Source: Methylobacterium pseudosasicola (GTDB taxonomy: Bacteria; Pseudomonadota; Alphaproteobacteria; Rhizobiales; Beijerinckiaceae). Taken from it: a DNA stretch of 64,000 nucleotides. The position numbers were made by a program, and so were the translations under genes. The notes below the pieces were generated by a model. The model worked only from the letters and a program-made list of their open reading frames with translations. It did not search any database and was not told the DNA's origin. The stretch spans positions 1 through 64,000 of the forward strand of contig NZ_FOTK01000015.1 in the NCBI RefSeq assembly GCF_900114535.1. Reading direction: 5' to 3'. Positions within the stretch are counted from its first letter, which is position 1. Every line of letters starts with the position of its first letter. Below are positions 27,956 through 39,892 of the stretch, one piece after another.

Positions 27956-30294
27956 GGGTTTGGGACCGAGGTCTCGCGCTCTCCCCAGCTCCAGTTCTGA
28001 GCGGATTTCAGACATTGCCGAACGAGGCGCGGGTCCCCTCTCCCGTGCGGGAGAGGGACAGGGTGAGGGGACAGGTCTTTCCGGAGAGGGCGCATCCCTC
28101 ACCCCAACCCTCTCCCGCACGGGAGAGGGCGCGCGTCGCGGCCCTCAAAAGGCATTGTCTCGATCTCGTCGCTCGCGGAGGGGGAAGTGAGACGCGCGCC
28201 TGGCCGCTCTGTCTCGCCCTCCTCGCCCTCCTCCTAGCGATCCTCCCGGCCCAGGCCGGCCAGCTCGATCGAGCGGCCATCGAGAAGAACTTCCCGCCGC
28301 CGCTCGTGGTCGGCGAGAAGGATGCGGCGCTTCCAATCTGGCCGATCCTGAAGCAGCAGGCGGGCGCCTACGAGGTGTTCGCCTACGCGTTCGAGTCGGT
28401 GGATCTCGCGCCGATCCCCGGCTTCGGCGGCACACCGCCCGACCTGCTGATCGCCCTGGCGCCGGACGGGACGTTCCGGGACGTGAAGGTGATCACGCAT
28501 CGGGAGCCGGTTTTTCTGGAGGGGCTCGGTTCCGAGCCGCTCTTCGCCTTCGTCGAGCAATATGCCGGGCTCTCGGCCAAGCAGGCGATTCGGGTCGGGC
28601 GGCCGAATGCCCGGGCCGCCGGAGCCGCGCCGCAGACCACCGTCGACGGGATTTCGATGGCGACCGCCTCCACCCGGGTGATCAACCAGTCGATCCTGGC
28701 CTCGGCGCTGGCGGTGGCCCGCGGCAAGCTCGGCTTCGGGGCGGGCAATGTCGGCCTCACCGTCCGCGCCAAGCCCGATCTCTACGAGCCGCTGAGCCTG
28801 CCCGACCTGCTCGCCCGCGGCTGGGTGAAGCGGCTCACCGTCACGAACGCGGATGCCACCGCCGCCTTCAAGGGGACCGGGACCGAGGCGTCCGGCGACG
28901 GACCGCCGGACGCGATCCTGACCGACCTGTACGTCGCCTATCTCAATGCGCCCACCATCGGCCGCAACCTGCTGGGCCAGGCCCGGTTCGATGCGCTGAT
29001 GCGCGAACTCGGCCCCGACAACCATGCCGTGATGGTGCTGAGTGCCGGCCCGGTTGACGCCCCCGAGAACCCGGTGGGCGAGCGCTTCGTGCTCGGCGCC
29101 GTCCCGGACCGGCTGGCGATCGGCCAGGGCGGCCTGATCGTCGGCGCCCGCGACATGGCGGTGGAACGCCGCGACGCGGGCCAAGCCGAGGGATTGCCGG
29201 CCGGAAACTGGACGATCCTGCGGATCGACCAGGCCGCGGGCTTCGACCCGTCCGCGCCCTGGGCGCTGACCGAGACCATCGTGCGCGAGCGCGGGCAGAT
29301 CCTGTCGGAGAAGATTGCCCGAACGTTTTCGGTCGAGACCGCGCTGCCGGAAGACCTGTTCACCCGGGTCAAGCCGGAGGACGGCCCGAGCTGGACCGAC
29401 CCGTGGCGCGCGCGCGCACCCGAACTCGCGGCGCTGGCCGTGATGCTGGCGGTGCTGGTGCCGGTGCTGGCGCGCCAGCGCGGGCTGGTAGCGGATCAGC
29501 GCCGGTTCACGGCGTTCCGCCTCGCTTTCCTGGCGGTGACGCTCGGCTTCGTCGGCTGGTACGGCCAGGCGCAGCTCTCGATCGTGACCCTCGTCGGCCT
29601 CGTGCGCGCCGCGACCGCGACCCACGACTTCACCTTTCTGCTCTACGACCCGCCCTCGCTGGTGCTCTGGGCCTTCGCGCTCGCCGCGCTCGTGGCTTGG
29701 GGGCGCGGGACCTTCTGCGGCTGGCTCTGCCCGTTCGGCGCTTTGCAAGAATTTGTCGCGCTGCTGGGCCGGCCGCTGCGCATCCGGCAGGTCACTGTTC
29801 CGCCGGGCCTCGACCGGGCGCTGAGACACGTGAAATACGTCCTGCTCGCCGGCATCCTGGTGGCCGCCGCGGTGGGATCGCCGCTGGCCGACAGCCTGTC
29901 CGAGGCCGAGCCGTTCAAGACCGCCATCACCCTGTATTTCGTGCGCAGCTGGCCGTTCGTGGCCTACGCGGCCGGGCTGCTGGTCCTCAACCTCTTCGTC
30001 TACAAGGGATTCTGCCGTTACCTCTGCCCGCTCGGCGCGAGCCTCGCCCTGCTGGGACAGGTCCGGATCCTCGATTGGATCCCGCGCCGGGCCGAGTGCG
30101 GATCGCCCTGCCAGCTCTGCAAGGTCCGCTGCCGCTACGGCGCCATCGCGCCCTCCGGACGGGTCGATTACGCCGAGTGCTTCCAGTGCATGGATTGCGT
30201 GACGATCATCCACGATCCGGCGCAGTGCGTGCCGCAGGTTCTGGCCCGCAAGCGGCAGCGCAGGACCACGCCGCGCTCCGTGGTGGTGGCATGA
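27952..30294 (+). CDS. NosR-like membrane flavoprotein/ferredoxin (FMN-binding, 4Fe-4S)
   Basis: Up to 780 residues. A signal anchor (about 83-103) is followed by a periplasmic FMN-binding domain with an ApbE-type flavinylation motif DGISMATAST (candidate FMN-Thr T238), then about five membrane helices (493-690). Two CxxxCP motifs follow (C589/C593, C688/C692), then two ferredoxin clusters (C716, C720, C723, C727 and C743, C746, C749, C759). NosR/NapH-like proteins carry electrons across the membrane. The next gene encodes ApbE. The GTG start overlaps the previous stop, but a palindromic repeat (28034-28130) lies inside the first 60 codons, so the true N-terminus is uncertain. Confidence 0.85.
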   Translation: MRVWDRGLALSPAPVLSGFQTLPNEARVPSPVRERDRVRGQVFPERAHPSPQPSPARERARVAALKRHCLDLVARGGGSETRAWPLCLALLALLLAILPAQAGQLDRAAIEKNFPPPLVVGEKDAALPIWPILKQQAGAYEVFAYAFESVDLAPIPGFGGTPPDLLIALAPDGTFRDVKVITHREPVFLEGLGSEPLFAFVEQYAGLSAKQAIRVGRPNARAAGAAPQTTVDGISMATASTRVINQSILASALAVARGKLGFGAGNVGLTVRAKPDLYEPLSLPDLLARGWVKRLTVTNADATAAFKGTGTEASGDGPPDAILTDLYVAYLNAPTIGRNLLGQARFDALMRELGPDNHAVMVLSAGPVDAPENPVGERFVLGAVPDRLAIGQGGLIVGARDMAVERRDAGQAEGLPAGNWTILRIDQAAGFDPSAPWALTETIVRERGQILSEKIARTFSVETALPEDLFTRVKPEDGPSWTDPWRARAPELAALAVMLAVLVPVLARQRGLVADQRRFTAFRLAFLAVTLGFVGWYGQAQLSIVTLVGLVRAATATHDFTFLLYDPPSLVLWAFALAALVAWGRGTFCGWLCPFGALQEFVALLGRPLRIRQVTVPPGLDRALRHVKYVLLAGILVAAAVGSPLADSLSEAEPFKTAITLYFVRSWPFVAYAAGLLVLNLFVYKGFCRYLCPLGASLALLGQVRILDWIPRRAECGSPCQLCKVRCRYGAIAPSGRVDYAECFQCMDCVTIIHDPAQCVPQVLARKRQRRTTPRSVVVA
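28034..28130. repeat. Palindromic repeat pair (CCCTCTCCCG...CGGGAGAGGG) inside the 5' end of the NosR-like gene
   Basis: Two hairpin units, CCCTCTCCCGTGCGGGAGAG at about 28036-28055 and CCCTCTCCCGCACGGGAGAG at 28108-28127, are themselves inverted relative to each other. Between them lie GGGTGAGGGG and its complement CCCTCACCCC. This is a common dispersed repeat in high-GC proteobacteria. Here the frame stays open through it. Confidence 0.8.
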
Positions 30295-31250
30295 CCGGGA
30301 CGCGCCGCCGCGTCCTCCTCGGTGCCCTGGGCCTTGCCGGGCTCGGCGGTGTCGCGGCCTTCCGGGCGGTTGCCGCGTCGCGGGGGCTGGCGATCCGGAC
30401 CCGGGCGGGCCTCGCCTTCGGCACCACCGTGGCGCTCACCGGCGCCGGCCCCGACCCGACGGCGATCGAGGCCGCGCTCACGGACGGGTTCGCCGCCATG
30501 CGGTCGGTCGAGACGGCGGCCAGCCTGTTCCGGGCCGACAGCGCGCTCGCGCGCCTCAACCGCGACGGCGGCCTGACGGCGCCGGATCCGCACCTCGTCG
30601 CGCTGCTGCGCTTCGCCCTCACCCTGGCGGCCGAGACCGGCGGCGCCTTCGATCCGACCGTTCAGCCGCTCTGGCCGCTCTGGTCTGGCGCCGCTGCGCG
30701 GGGCGAGCGGCCGGATGCCGAGAGGCTTCGGACGACCCTGACCCGGATCGGCTGGCGCCGGGTGCGGCTCGAATCCGACCGGATTCTTTTGGAACCGGGC
30801 ACCGCCCTCACCCTGAACGCCCTCATTCAGGGCTACGCCGCCGACCACGTGATGGCCGCGCTCCGCGCTCACGGCATCGCCGACGCCTTCGTGGATACCG
30901 GCGAGTTCGGCGCGCTGGGCGCGCATCCCGATGGCACGCCCTGGCGGCTCGGCCTCGCCGACCCGCGCGACCCGGCCACGCTCGCCGACGTGATCGCCCC
31001 GTTCACCGGCTTCGCCGCCACCTCCGGCGACTACAACATGCGTTTCTCGGACGACCGGGCCGACCACCACATCTTCGACCCGGCCACCGGCCATTCCCCC
31101 GGCGGCCTGTCGTCGGTGACCGTCACGGCCCCCACGGGGCTGTTGGCGGACGGGCTCTCCACCGCCTGCATGGTGCTGGGACGGGAGCGGGGTGCACGCC
31201 TCGTCGCCGCCCATCCGGGCTGCGCGGTGCGGTTCACCGACAAGGCCTGA
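30291..31250 (+). CDS. apbE: FAD:protein FMN transferase (ApbE)
   Basis: A 319-residue exported enzyme that attaches FMN to Thr of target proteins. An N-terminal twin-Arg/hydrophobic leader (residues 4-28) is followed by the ApbE core: FRADSALARLN, GAFDPTVQPLWPLW, LNALIQGYAAD, DTGEFGALG (family DxGG-like flavin loop) and the metal-site DGLSTACMV near the C-terminus. ATG 30291 overlaps the stop of the NosR-like gene, whose flavinylation motif makes it the likely substrate. Its stop abuts that of the convergent TetR gene (palindrome GCCTGATCAGGC at 31245-31256). Confidence 0.92.
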   Translation: MTGTRRRVLLGALGLAGLGGVAAFRAVAASRGLAIRTRAGLAFGTTVALTGAGPDPTAIEAALTDGFAAMRSVETAASLFRADSALARLNRDGGLTAPDPHLVALLRFALTLAAETGGAFDPTVQPLWPLWSGAAARGERPDAERLRTTLTRIGWRRVRLESDRILLEPGTALTLNALIQGYAADHVMAALRAHGIADAFVDTGEFGALGAHPDGTPWRLGLADPRDPATLADVIAPFTGFAATSGDYNMRFSDDRADHHIFDPATGHSPGGLSSVTVTAPTGLLADGLSTACMVLGRERGARLVAAHPGCAVRFTDKA

Positions 31251-31796
31251 TCAGGCGCCCCGGGCGATCCAGGCGCGGGTCTGCGCCAGCACCTCGTCCG
31301 ACAAGTCCGGATCGTCGCTCATCCGGGCAAAGATCACCGCGCCGACCATGGCGGCCCAGCTCCCGATCGCGGCCTGGCGGGCGGCCTTCGGATCCACCGC
31401 ATCGGCGCCGTCGGCGAGCCGGGCGATCTGCCGGCGCAGGCCCTCGGTCATCGCCGCCCGCGCCTCGGGCGCCTGCCGAATCGTCTCGGAGACGAGCGCC
31501 GCCACCGGGCAGCCGTCTCCGGGATTGTCGCGATGGCCGGGGCTGAGATAGCGCGCCGCGAAGTCGGACAGCGCCGTCGGCTCGGGCTCCGGAGCCACCA
31601 CCAGCTCGGCCAGCGTCGCGGCGATGAGGTCGTCCTTCGACCGGAAATGGCCGTAGAAGCCGCCATGGGTGAGGCCCGCCGCCCGCATCACCTCGGCCAC
31701 CGTCACCGCCTCGAAGCCGCGGGCGCGAAACAGCCGCCCGGCCGCTTCGAGGATCCGGCGCCGGTTCTCGACCATCTGCTCGCGGCTCACCTTCAT
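31251..31796 (-). CDS. TetR/AcrR-family transcriptional regulator
   Basis: A 181-residue regulator. The N-terminal HTH reads ILEAAGRLFRARGFEAVTVAE followed by VMRAAGLTHGGFYGHF, typical of AcrR-like repressors. The ligand domain is helical with a C-terminal WAAMVGAVIFAR segment. The start is placed at ATG 31796 because the upstream extension (MMMIMIEV...) is translated operator DNA. It is divergent from an SDR gene, with a long inverted repeat between them. Confidence 0.9.
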   Translation of the reverse strand: MKVSREQMVENRRRILEAAGRLFRARGFEAVTVAEVMRAAGLTHGGFYGHFRSKDDLIAATLAELVVAPEPEPTALSDFAARYLSPGHRDNPGDGCPVAALVSETIRQAPEARAAMTEGLRRQIARLADGADAVDPKAARQAAIGSWAAMVGAVIFARMSDDPDLSDEVLAQTRAWIARGA

Positions 31797-31841
31797 GTGC
31801 GCAATCTCACGCCTGCGGGACGAGGCTCGCTTGACCTCAAT

Positions 31842-31882
31842 CATGATCATCATCATGTTTACGATACATGATGATGATCATG
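31842..31882. promoter_or_regulatory. Perfect 16-bp inverted repeat, probable TetR operator
   Basis: CATGATCATCATCATG (31842-31857) and its exact reverse complement (31867-31882) are separated by nine bases. Each arm is itself partly symmetric (CATGAT), so two dimers could bind. It lies 45 bases upstream of the TetR start and 23 bases upstream of the SDR start, so it should cover both promoters. Confidence 0.8.
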
Positions 31883-31904
31883 TTTAGAGATAGGGATCTC
31901 GTCC

Positions 31905-32693
<789 letters not shown>

Positions 32694-32700
32694 GACGGCA

Positions 32701-32735
32701 CGGGGGCGGTTCGTTCTAAACGGCAACCGCCCCCG
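32701..32735. terminator. Hairpin between convergent SDR and LysR genes
   Basis: Perfect arms CGGGGGCGGTT (32701-32711) and AACCGCCCCCG (32725-32735) enclose 13 bases. The right arm is inside the last codons of the LysR gene, whose stop is at 32716-32718. It may end transcription from both sides; short T/A tracts only. Confidence 0.5.
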
Positions 32736-33639
32736 GTGATCGCTCGCCCACGCCCTCGGCCCGCACGAAATCGAGGAAGGCCCGGAGCACCGGCCGCATC
32801 AACTGGCGGCACGGGTAGTAAAGGAAGAAGCCGGGGAAGCGCGGGCACCAATCCTCCAGCACGCGGACCAGCCGGCCGGAGGCGAGGTCGTCGGTCACCT
32901 GCGCCTCGAACAGGTAGGCGAGGCCGGCGCCCATCCTGGCCGCCTCTGCGATGAGGCGCATGTCGTCGAGGATCAGGCTTCCGGAGACGGAGACGGCCAG
33001 GGCCGCGCCGTCCTTCTCGAGGTCCCAGCGGTAGAGGGCGCCCCCGGCGAATCGGCGGTTGATGCAGGCGTGGTCGTGGAGATCCTGCGGCGTCATCGGC
33101 CGCGGCCGATCCGCGAAATAGGGCGGCGCCGCCACGATGGCCGCGCATTGCGCCGGCCCGAGCGGGACCGCAATCATGTCCTGCTCCAGGCTCTCCTCGA
33201 ACCGGACGCCGGCATCGAAACCCTCGGCTACGATGTCGCGCAGGTCGTCCTGCGCCCGGATCTCGATGACGACATCGGGATGCGCCTGCGTGAACGACAC
33301 GGCGAGCGGCAGCAGCAGCATCTCGGCGGCCGAGTGCGGCACCGAGAAGCGCAGCGTCCCCGAGAGCCGCTGCTGCGCGGCGGTGGCGGCCTCGACCGCC
33401 TCGGCGATCGCCGCCAGCGCCGGTTCGAGCCCGTCGAGCAGGCGCTGGCCGGCCTCCGTCGGGGCGACGCTGCGGGTGGTCCGGGCCAGGATCCGGATGC
33501 CCAGGCTCGCTTCGAGACCGTTGATCGCGTGGCTCACCGCCGAGACGGACAGGCCGAGATCGCGGGCCGCCCCGCGAAAGCTGCGGCGCGCCGCGACGGC
33601 GGAAAAAATCGCGAGGGCGGGGAGATCGGTGCGTTTCAC
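32716..33639 (-). CDS. LysR-family transcriptional regulator
   Basis: A 307-residue protein with an N-terminal winged HTH (IFSAVAARRSFRGAARDLGL, then SVSAVSHAINGLEASLG) and a periplasmic-binding-like effector domain. It is divergent from an aldo/keto reductase gene, 107 bases start to start, an arrangement in which such regulators often control the neighbour. Members of this CrgA-like branch commonly regulate oxidoreductases. Confidence 0.9.
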   Translation of the reverse strand: MKRTDLPALAIFSAVAARRSFRGAARDLGLSVSAVSHAINGLEASLGIRILARTTRSVAPTEAGQRLLDGLEPALAAIAEAVEAATAAQQRLSGTLRFSVPHSAAEMLLLPLAVSFTQAHPDVVIEIRAQDDLRDIVAEGFDAGVRFEESLEQDMIAVPLGPAQCAAIVAAPPYFADRPRPMTPQDLHDHACINRRFAGGALYRWDLEKDGAALAVSVSGSLILDDMRLIAEAARMGAGLAYLFEAQVTDDLASGRLVRVLEDWCPRFPGFFLYYPCRQLMRPVLRAFLDFVRAEGVGERSPGAVAV

Positions 33640-33746
33640 TGTTGCGCAGGATAGGACAGGTTGCGCTGCAAAACACGGATTATCCTAGGGCCGGCCTCCG
33701 TGCAGAGTCCGACCGGCTTCGACCAGGGGCCTCACGAGAGACTCAC

Positions 33747-34742
<996 letters not shown>

Positions 34743-34765
34743 TCGCAGTCCGGAACCGCGGCGGC

Positions 34766-35926
34766 TCAGGCCCTCGCGGCCGCCGCGATGGTCTCGGCGA
34801 TGGCGCGGGCCCGTGAGACGAGGCTCGCCACCTCCAGATATTCCTCCGGCGAGTGCGCCTTGCCGCCGACCGGTCCGACCGCGCAGAGCGTCGGGCAGCC
34901 GACGCTGGCGGTGAAGCCGGAATCCGCGCAGCCGCCGGCAAACTCGCCCGCGATCCGGGCGCCGTGCTGCGCGCTGACCCGCGCGTAGGTCTCGAACAGC
35001 GCGCGCGAGGCGTCGTCCTGCACGAGCGGCAGGAACTCGCCCTTGATGGTCAGTTGCGCCCGGGTATCGGGCACGGTTGAATCCGAGACGATCGCGGCGA
35101 TCCGGCTCATGGCGGCGTCGCGGTCGGGCGGCGTGACGTAGCGCAGGTCGATCTCGCAGGTGGCGCGCGGCGCCACGGTGTTCACCGACTGGCCGCCCGA
35201 GATCAGCCCGATATTCACCGTGATCCCGCGGTCGAGATCGGTGATCGCGTGGAGCGCGATGATCTTGTGGGCGAGCTCCCCGATGGCGCTGCGCCCGTCG
35301 GCATAATTGCCGCCGGAATGGGCGGCCCGGCCATGGACCTCCAGGTGCATGAACACGCCGCCCTTGCGGCCGGTGACGACGTTGCCGGTCGGGCGGCCGG
35401 GCTCCGCGTTCAGCACCGCGCGGGCACCCCGGGCGGTCTCCTCGATGATCGGCCGGCAGGCGGGCGAGCCGATCTCCTCGTCGCTGGTGAATAGGCCGAC
35501 CAGCGGCACCGGCGCGCCGCCGGCCCGGTGGAAGGCGGCGAGCACGAAGGCGTTCATCACCAGCCCGGCCTTCATGTCGGCGACGCCCGGCCCGTAGGCG
35601 CGGCCCTCCGCGATCCGGAACGGCCGGTGGGCGACCTCGCCCTTCGGAAAGACGGTGTCGCGATGGCCCATCAGCACGATTGGCCGGTTGCCGCCCCCGG
35701 ACCCGGCGACCTGCGCCCGTAGCGCGTCGCCGTAATCCTCCATCGGGATGGTGGTGACCGAGACGCCGTGCTCGGCCAGGAAGAACGCGATGCGCGCGCC
35801 CACCGCATCGACCCCGGCCTTGTCGTAGGAGCCGGAATCGATGTTCACCAGCTCTTCGAGCAGGGCCAGCATCGCGCCCTTCTGCCCTTCGAGCCAGCGG
35901 ATCGCAGCGGCATCTTTCTCGGTCAT
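34766..35926 (-). CDS. M20 family metallopeptidase (carboxypeptidase G2-like)
   Basis: A 386-residue dinuclear zinc hydrolase. Visible elements are MGHRDTVFPKG (metal His and Asp), GVADMKAGLV (bridging Asp), SDEEIGS (catalytic and metal Glu) and a dimerisation domain in the middle. Family members remove C-terminal glutamate or hydrolyse N-acyl amino acids. There is no signal peptide. It starts 15 bases after glmS on the same strand and is probably cotranscribed with it. Confidence 0.9.
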   Translation of the reverse strand: MTEKDAAAIRWLEGQKGAMLALLEELVNIDSGSYDKAGVDAVGARIAFFLAEHGVSVTTIPMEDYGDALRAQVAGSGGGNRPIVLMGHRDTVFPKGEVAHRPFRIAEGRAYGPGVADMKAGLVMNAFVLAAFHRAGGAPVPLVGLFTSDEEIGSPACRPIIEETARGARAVLNAEPGRPTGNVVTGRKGGVFMHLEVHGRAAHSGGNYADGRSAIGELAHKIIALHAITDLDRGITVNIGLISGGQSVNTVAPRATCEIDLRYVTPPDRDAAMSRIAAIVSDSTVPDTRAQLTIKGEFLPLVQDDASRALFETYARVSAQHGARIAGEFAGGCADSGFTASVGCPTLCAVGPVGGKAHSPEEYLEVASLVSRARAIAETIAAAARA

Positions 35927-35941
35927 CGCAGATCCCGGTGG

Positions 35942-37768
<1,827 letters not shown>

Positions 37769-37938
37769 GGGATGTCTCTCGCTTTGACGCCCGGGTGGCC
37801 GCGCGCGGACGGGCCGCGCAAGGTCCGGGCCGTTCGCTCACCGCCGAGCCGAGCGTGACGTGTACCGGATCAGGGCCGCGCAGGGCCAGCCCCGGCTCCA
37901 TGGATGTGGCTGCGCGGGTGATCGTCTCTGCACGTGTA

Positions 37939-38871
37939 CTATAGAGGCGCGGTCCCGCGCGTGGCGATGGGCGGGTTCCGGCCCGACCAGTGGCCGGCCA
38001 GGACCGAGCCCGACAGGTTGTGCCACACGGAGAATACCGCCCCCGGTAGGGCGGCCAATGGTGAGAAATAGAGCTTGCCCAGCGCCGCCGCGAGGCCGGA
38101 ATTCTGCATGCCGACCTCCAGCGCCAGGGTCCGGCAGGTGCCCTCATCGAAGCCGAGCAGGCGCCCGCTCCAGTAGCCGCAGACCAGCCCGGCGCCGTTG
38201 TGCAGGACCACCGCCAGCAATACGAGGGGCCCGACCGCGGCGATGCTCGCCCGGCTTCCGGCCACGACGGCGCCGATGATCAGCAGGATGGCGATCATCG
38301 ACACGGCGGGCAGAGCCCGCTCGATGCGCCCGACGAGACGCGGCGCGAGTCGGTTGAGCGCCAGCCCCAGGGCCACCGGCGCGGCCACGATCTCCACAAG
38401 GCTGGCGAGGAGCCCCGCCACATCCACCGGCACGGCGGCATCGACGTAGAAGCGCACCAGGAGCGGCGTCGCTACGAGGCCCACCAGCGTCGAGGCTACG
38501 GCGACCGTCACCGACAAGGCGACATCGCCGCCGGCGATGTAGACCATCAGGGTGGAGCTCGTGCCGCTGGCGACGCTGCCGACCAGCACCATGCCGGTTG
38601 TGAGTTCCGTGCTCATGCCGAGGGCGTGGGCGATGGCCCAGGCGGCGGCGGGCATCACGAGGTAATGGACGACCACGCCGGCCGCGACCGGCGCGGGCCG
38701 GGCCAGGATACGGCCGAAATCCGCGGGCGTCAGCGTCACGCCGAGGGCGAACATGATCACGGCCAGCAGGATTGCGACGTGCGGGAGCACCGGCAGGAAC
38801 ACGTTCGGCGCAAAATAGGCCGTGGCCGCGGCCAGGACGGCGCAGACGGGAAACAAGCGGTTGAGCAGCAT
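37939..38871 (-). CDS. Bile acid:sodium symporter family transporter
   Basis: A 310-residue integral membrane protein with about nine hydrophobic helices. The family features are [40 protein letters not shown] and [14 protein letters not shown]. Bacterial members import organic acids such as pantoate or unidentified substrates with sodium. The start at ATG 38871 begins just before the first helix; an upstream start would add 19 polar residues. It sits upstream of glmS on the same strand with a 170-base gap. Confidence 0.88.
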   Translation of the reverse strand: MLLNRLFPVCAVLAAATAYFAPNVFLPVLPHVAILLAVIMFALGVTLTPADFGRILARPAPVAAGVVVHYLVMPAAAWAIAHALGMSTELTTGMVLVGSVASGTSSTLMVYIAGGDVALSVTVAVASTLVGLVATPLLVRFYVDAAVPVDVAGLLASLVEIVAAPVALGLALNRLAPRLVGRIERALPAVSMIAILLIIGAVVAGSRASIAAVGPLVLLAVVLHNGAGLVCGYWSGRLLGFDEGTCRTLALEVGMQNSGLAAALGKLYFSPLAALPGAVFSVWHNLSGSVLAGHWSGRNPPIATRGTAPL

Positions 38872-39218
38872 CGTGCGGGCCGATGTCCGGGAAGGCGGCC
38901 GTGTCCCAGGTGTGCCGATGCGCGTCAAGCGCAGGCCTGCCCGCAGGCATCGCTATCGGTTCAAGCTTCTCCCTGCCGGGGCGCCGGCGGTTATCCTGGC
39001 GCGGCCGAATCGAGTGGTGGCTATCGGGACGGGCCGACCCCTGTTCGCACGGCCGGCAAAGGTCGGAAACTGAACGGCCTCTTTAACTTTGGAAACGGAC
39101 TTACGGGATCGCCCATGGGTCGGCATGCTTTGGTCGTAGCGGCGCCCAGCGCAAATACCCCTACGCCCGTCGGTAAAGATAGGTTAAGCATACCTCCGGC
39201 CGATGGTGTGGAAGCACT
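38872..39218. other. Intergenic region, 347 bases
   Basis: This lies between the divergent transporter and the small membrane protein. The right half (from about 39070) is clearly richer in A+T than the rest of the window, which fits promoter DNA or acquired sequence. I see no RNA gene or strong repeat. Confidence 0.5.
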
Positions 39219-39746
39219 ATGAAAACCGAGACAGATGTTACTTCGGCGACAATAGAGCGCGTCCATAGTCGGTCAATTAAGACAACATTTTTTGAGCGAT
39301 TACTGGCCTATGGCTCGCTCACGTTGCTTTTGGCTGTGTTCGTCGCAGTCGTTCGCGGCCATGCAGACTGGACCAGGGTTCCGACGCTGATTTGGCTACA
39401 CATCGTGACGGTTTCCGCGGCCCTTGCTCTCACCCCGATGCTGCTCCTCGGGCGGCGTGGCGTGCGCAGACACCGTATTCTCGGTTATGCATGGGTCGTG
39501 TCCATGACCGCCACGGCTCTGCTCAGCTTCGGCATCCGCGGCGGCAGCCAGGGTGGTCTGAGTGCGATCCACATCCTGTCCGTGATCGCACTCACCCAGG
39601 CTCCGATGCTGGCTTGGCACGCCCGCCTGCATCGGGTGGATTCCCATCGCTACACAGCGTTGTCGCTGATCACGGGGGCTCTCTTGATCGCGGGGTTTTT
39701 CACGTTCCCGTTCGGTCGCATGCTTGGCCGCTGGCTTTCTGCCTAA
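39219..39746 (+). CDS. DUF2306-like four-helix membrane protein
   Basis: A 175-residue protein with about four membrane helices. The pattern IWLHIVTVSAALALTPMLLLGRRGVRRHRILGYAWVV, with conserved His between helices, resembles DUF2306/YozB-type predicted membrane proteins. Function is unknown. The 5' end and upstream DNA have lower G+C than neighbours, a possible sign of transfer. It is convergent with glmU. Confidence 0.75.
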   Translation: MKTETDVTSATIERVHSRSIKTTFFERLLAYGSLTLLLAVFVAVVRGHADWTRVPTLIWLHIVTVSAALALTPMLLLGRRGVRRHRILGYAWVVSMTATALLSFGIRGGSQGGLSAIHILSVIALTQAPMLAWHARLHRVDSHRYTALSLITGALLIAGFFTFPFGRMLGRWLSA

Positions 39747-39892
39747 TCAGTCGAGTTGAGGCGGAAACGGAACGTCCGCTTCCCCGGGGAAAGCCCAGGT
39801 CCGTCGGCACCCCGAGCCGAAAATGCCGGGCGACCGACACGGGTCGCAATCGATCATCGCACGATCGAGCGCAGGCCCCGGATCCGCGGGAC

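Noticed and set aside
37769-37938. glmS ribozyme upstream of glmS
   Set aside because: That element is known from Gram-positive bacteria, and no matching pseudoknot core was recognised here.
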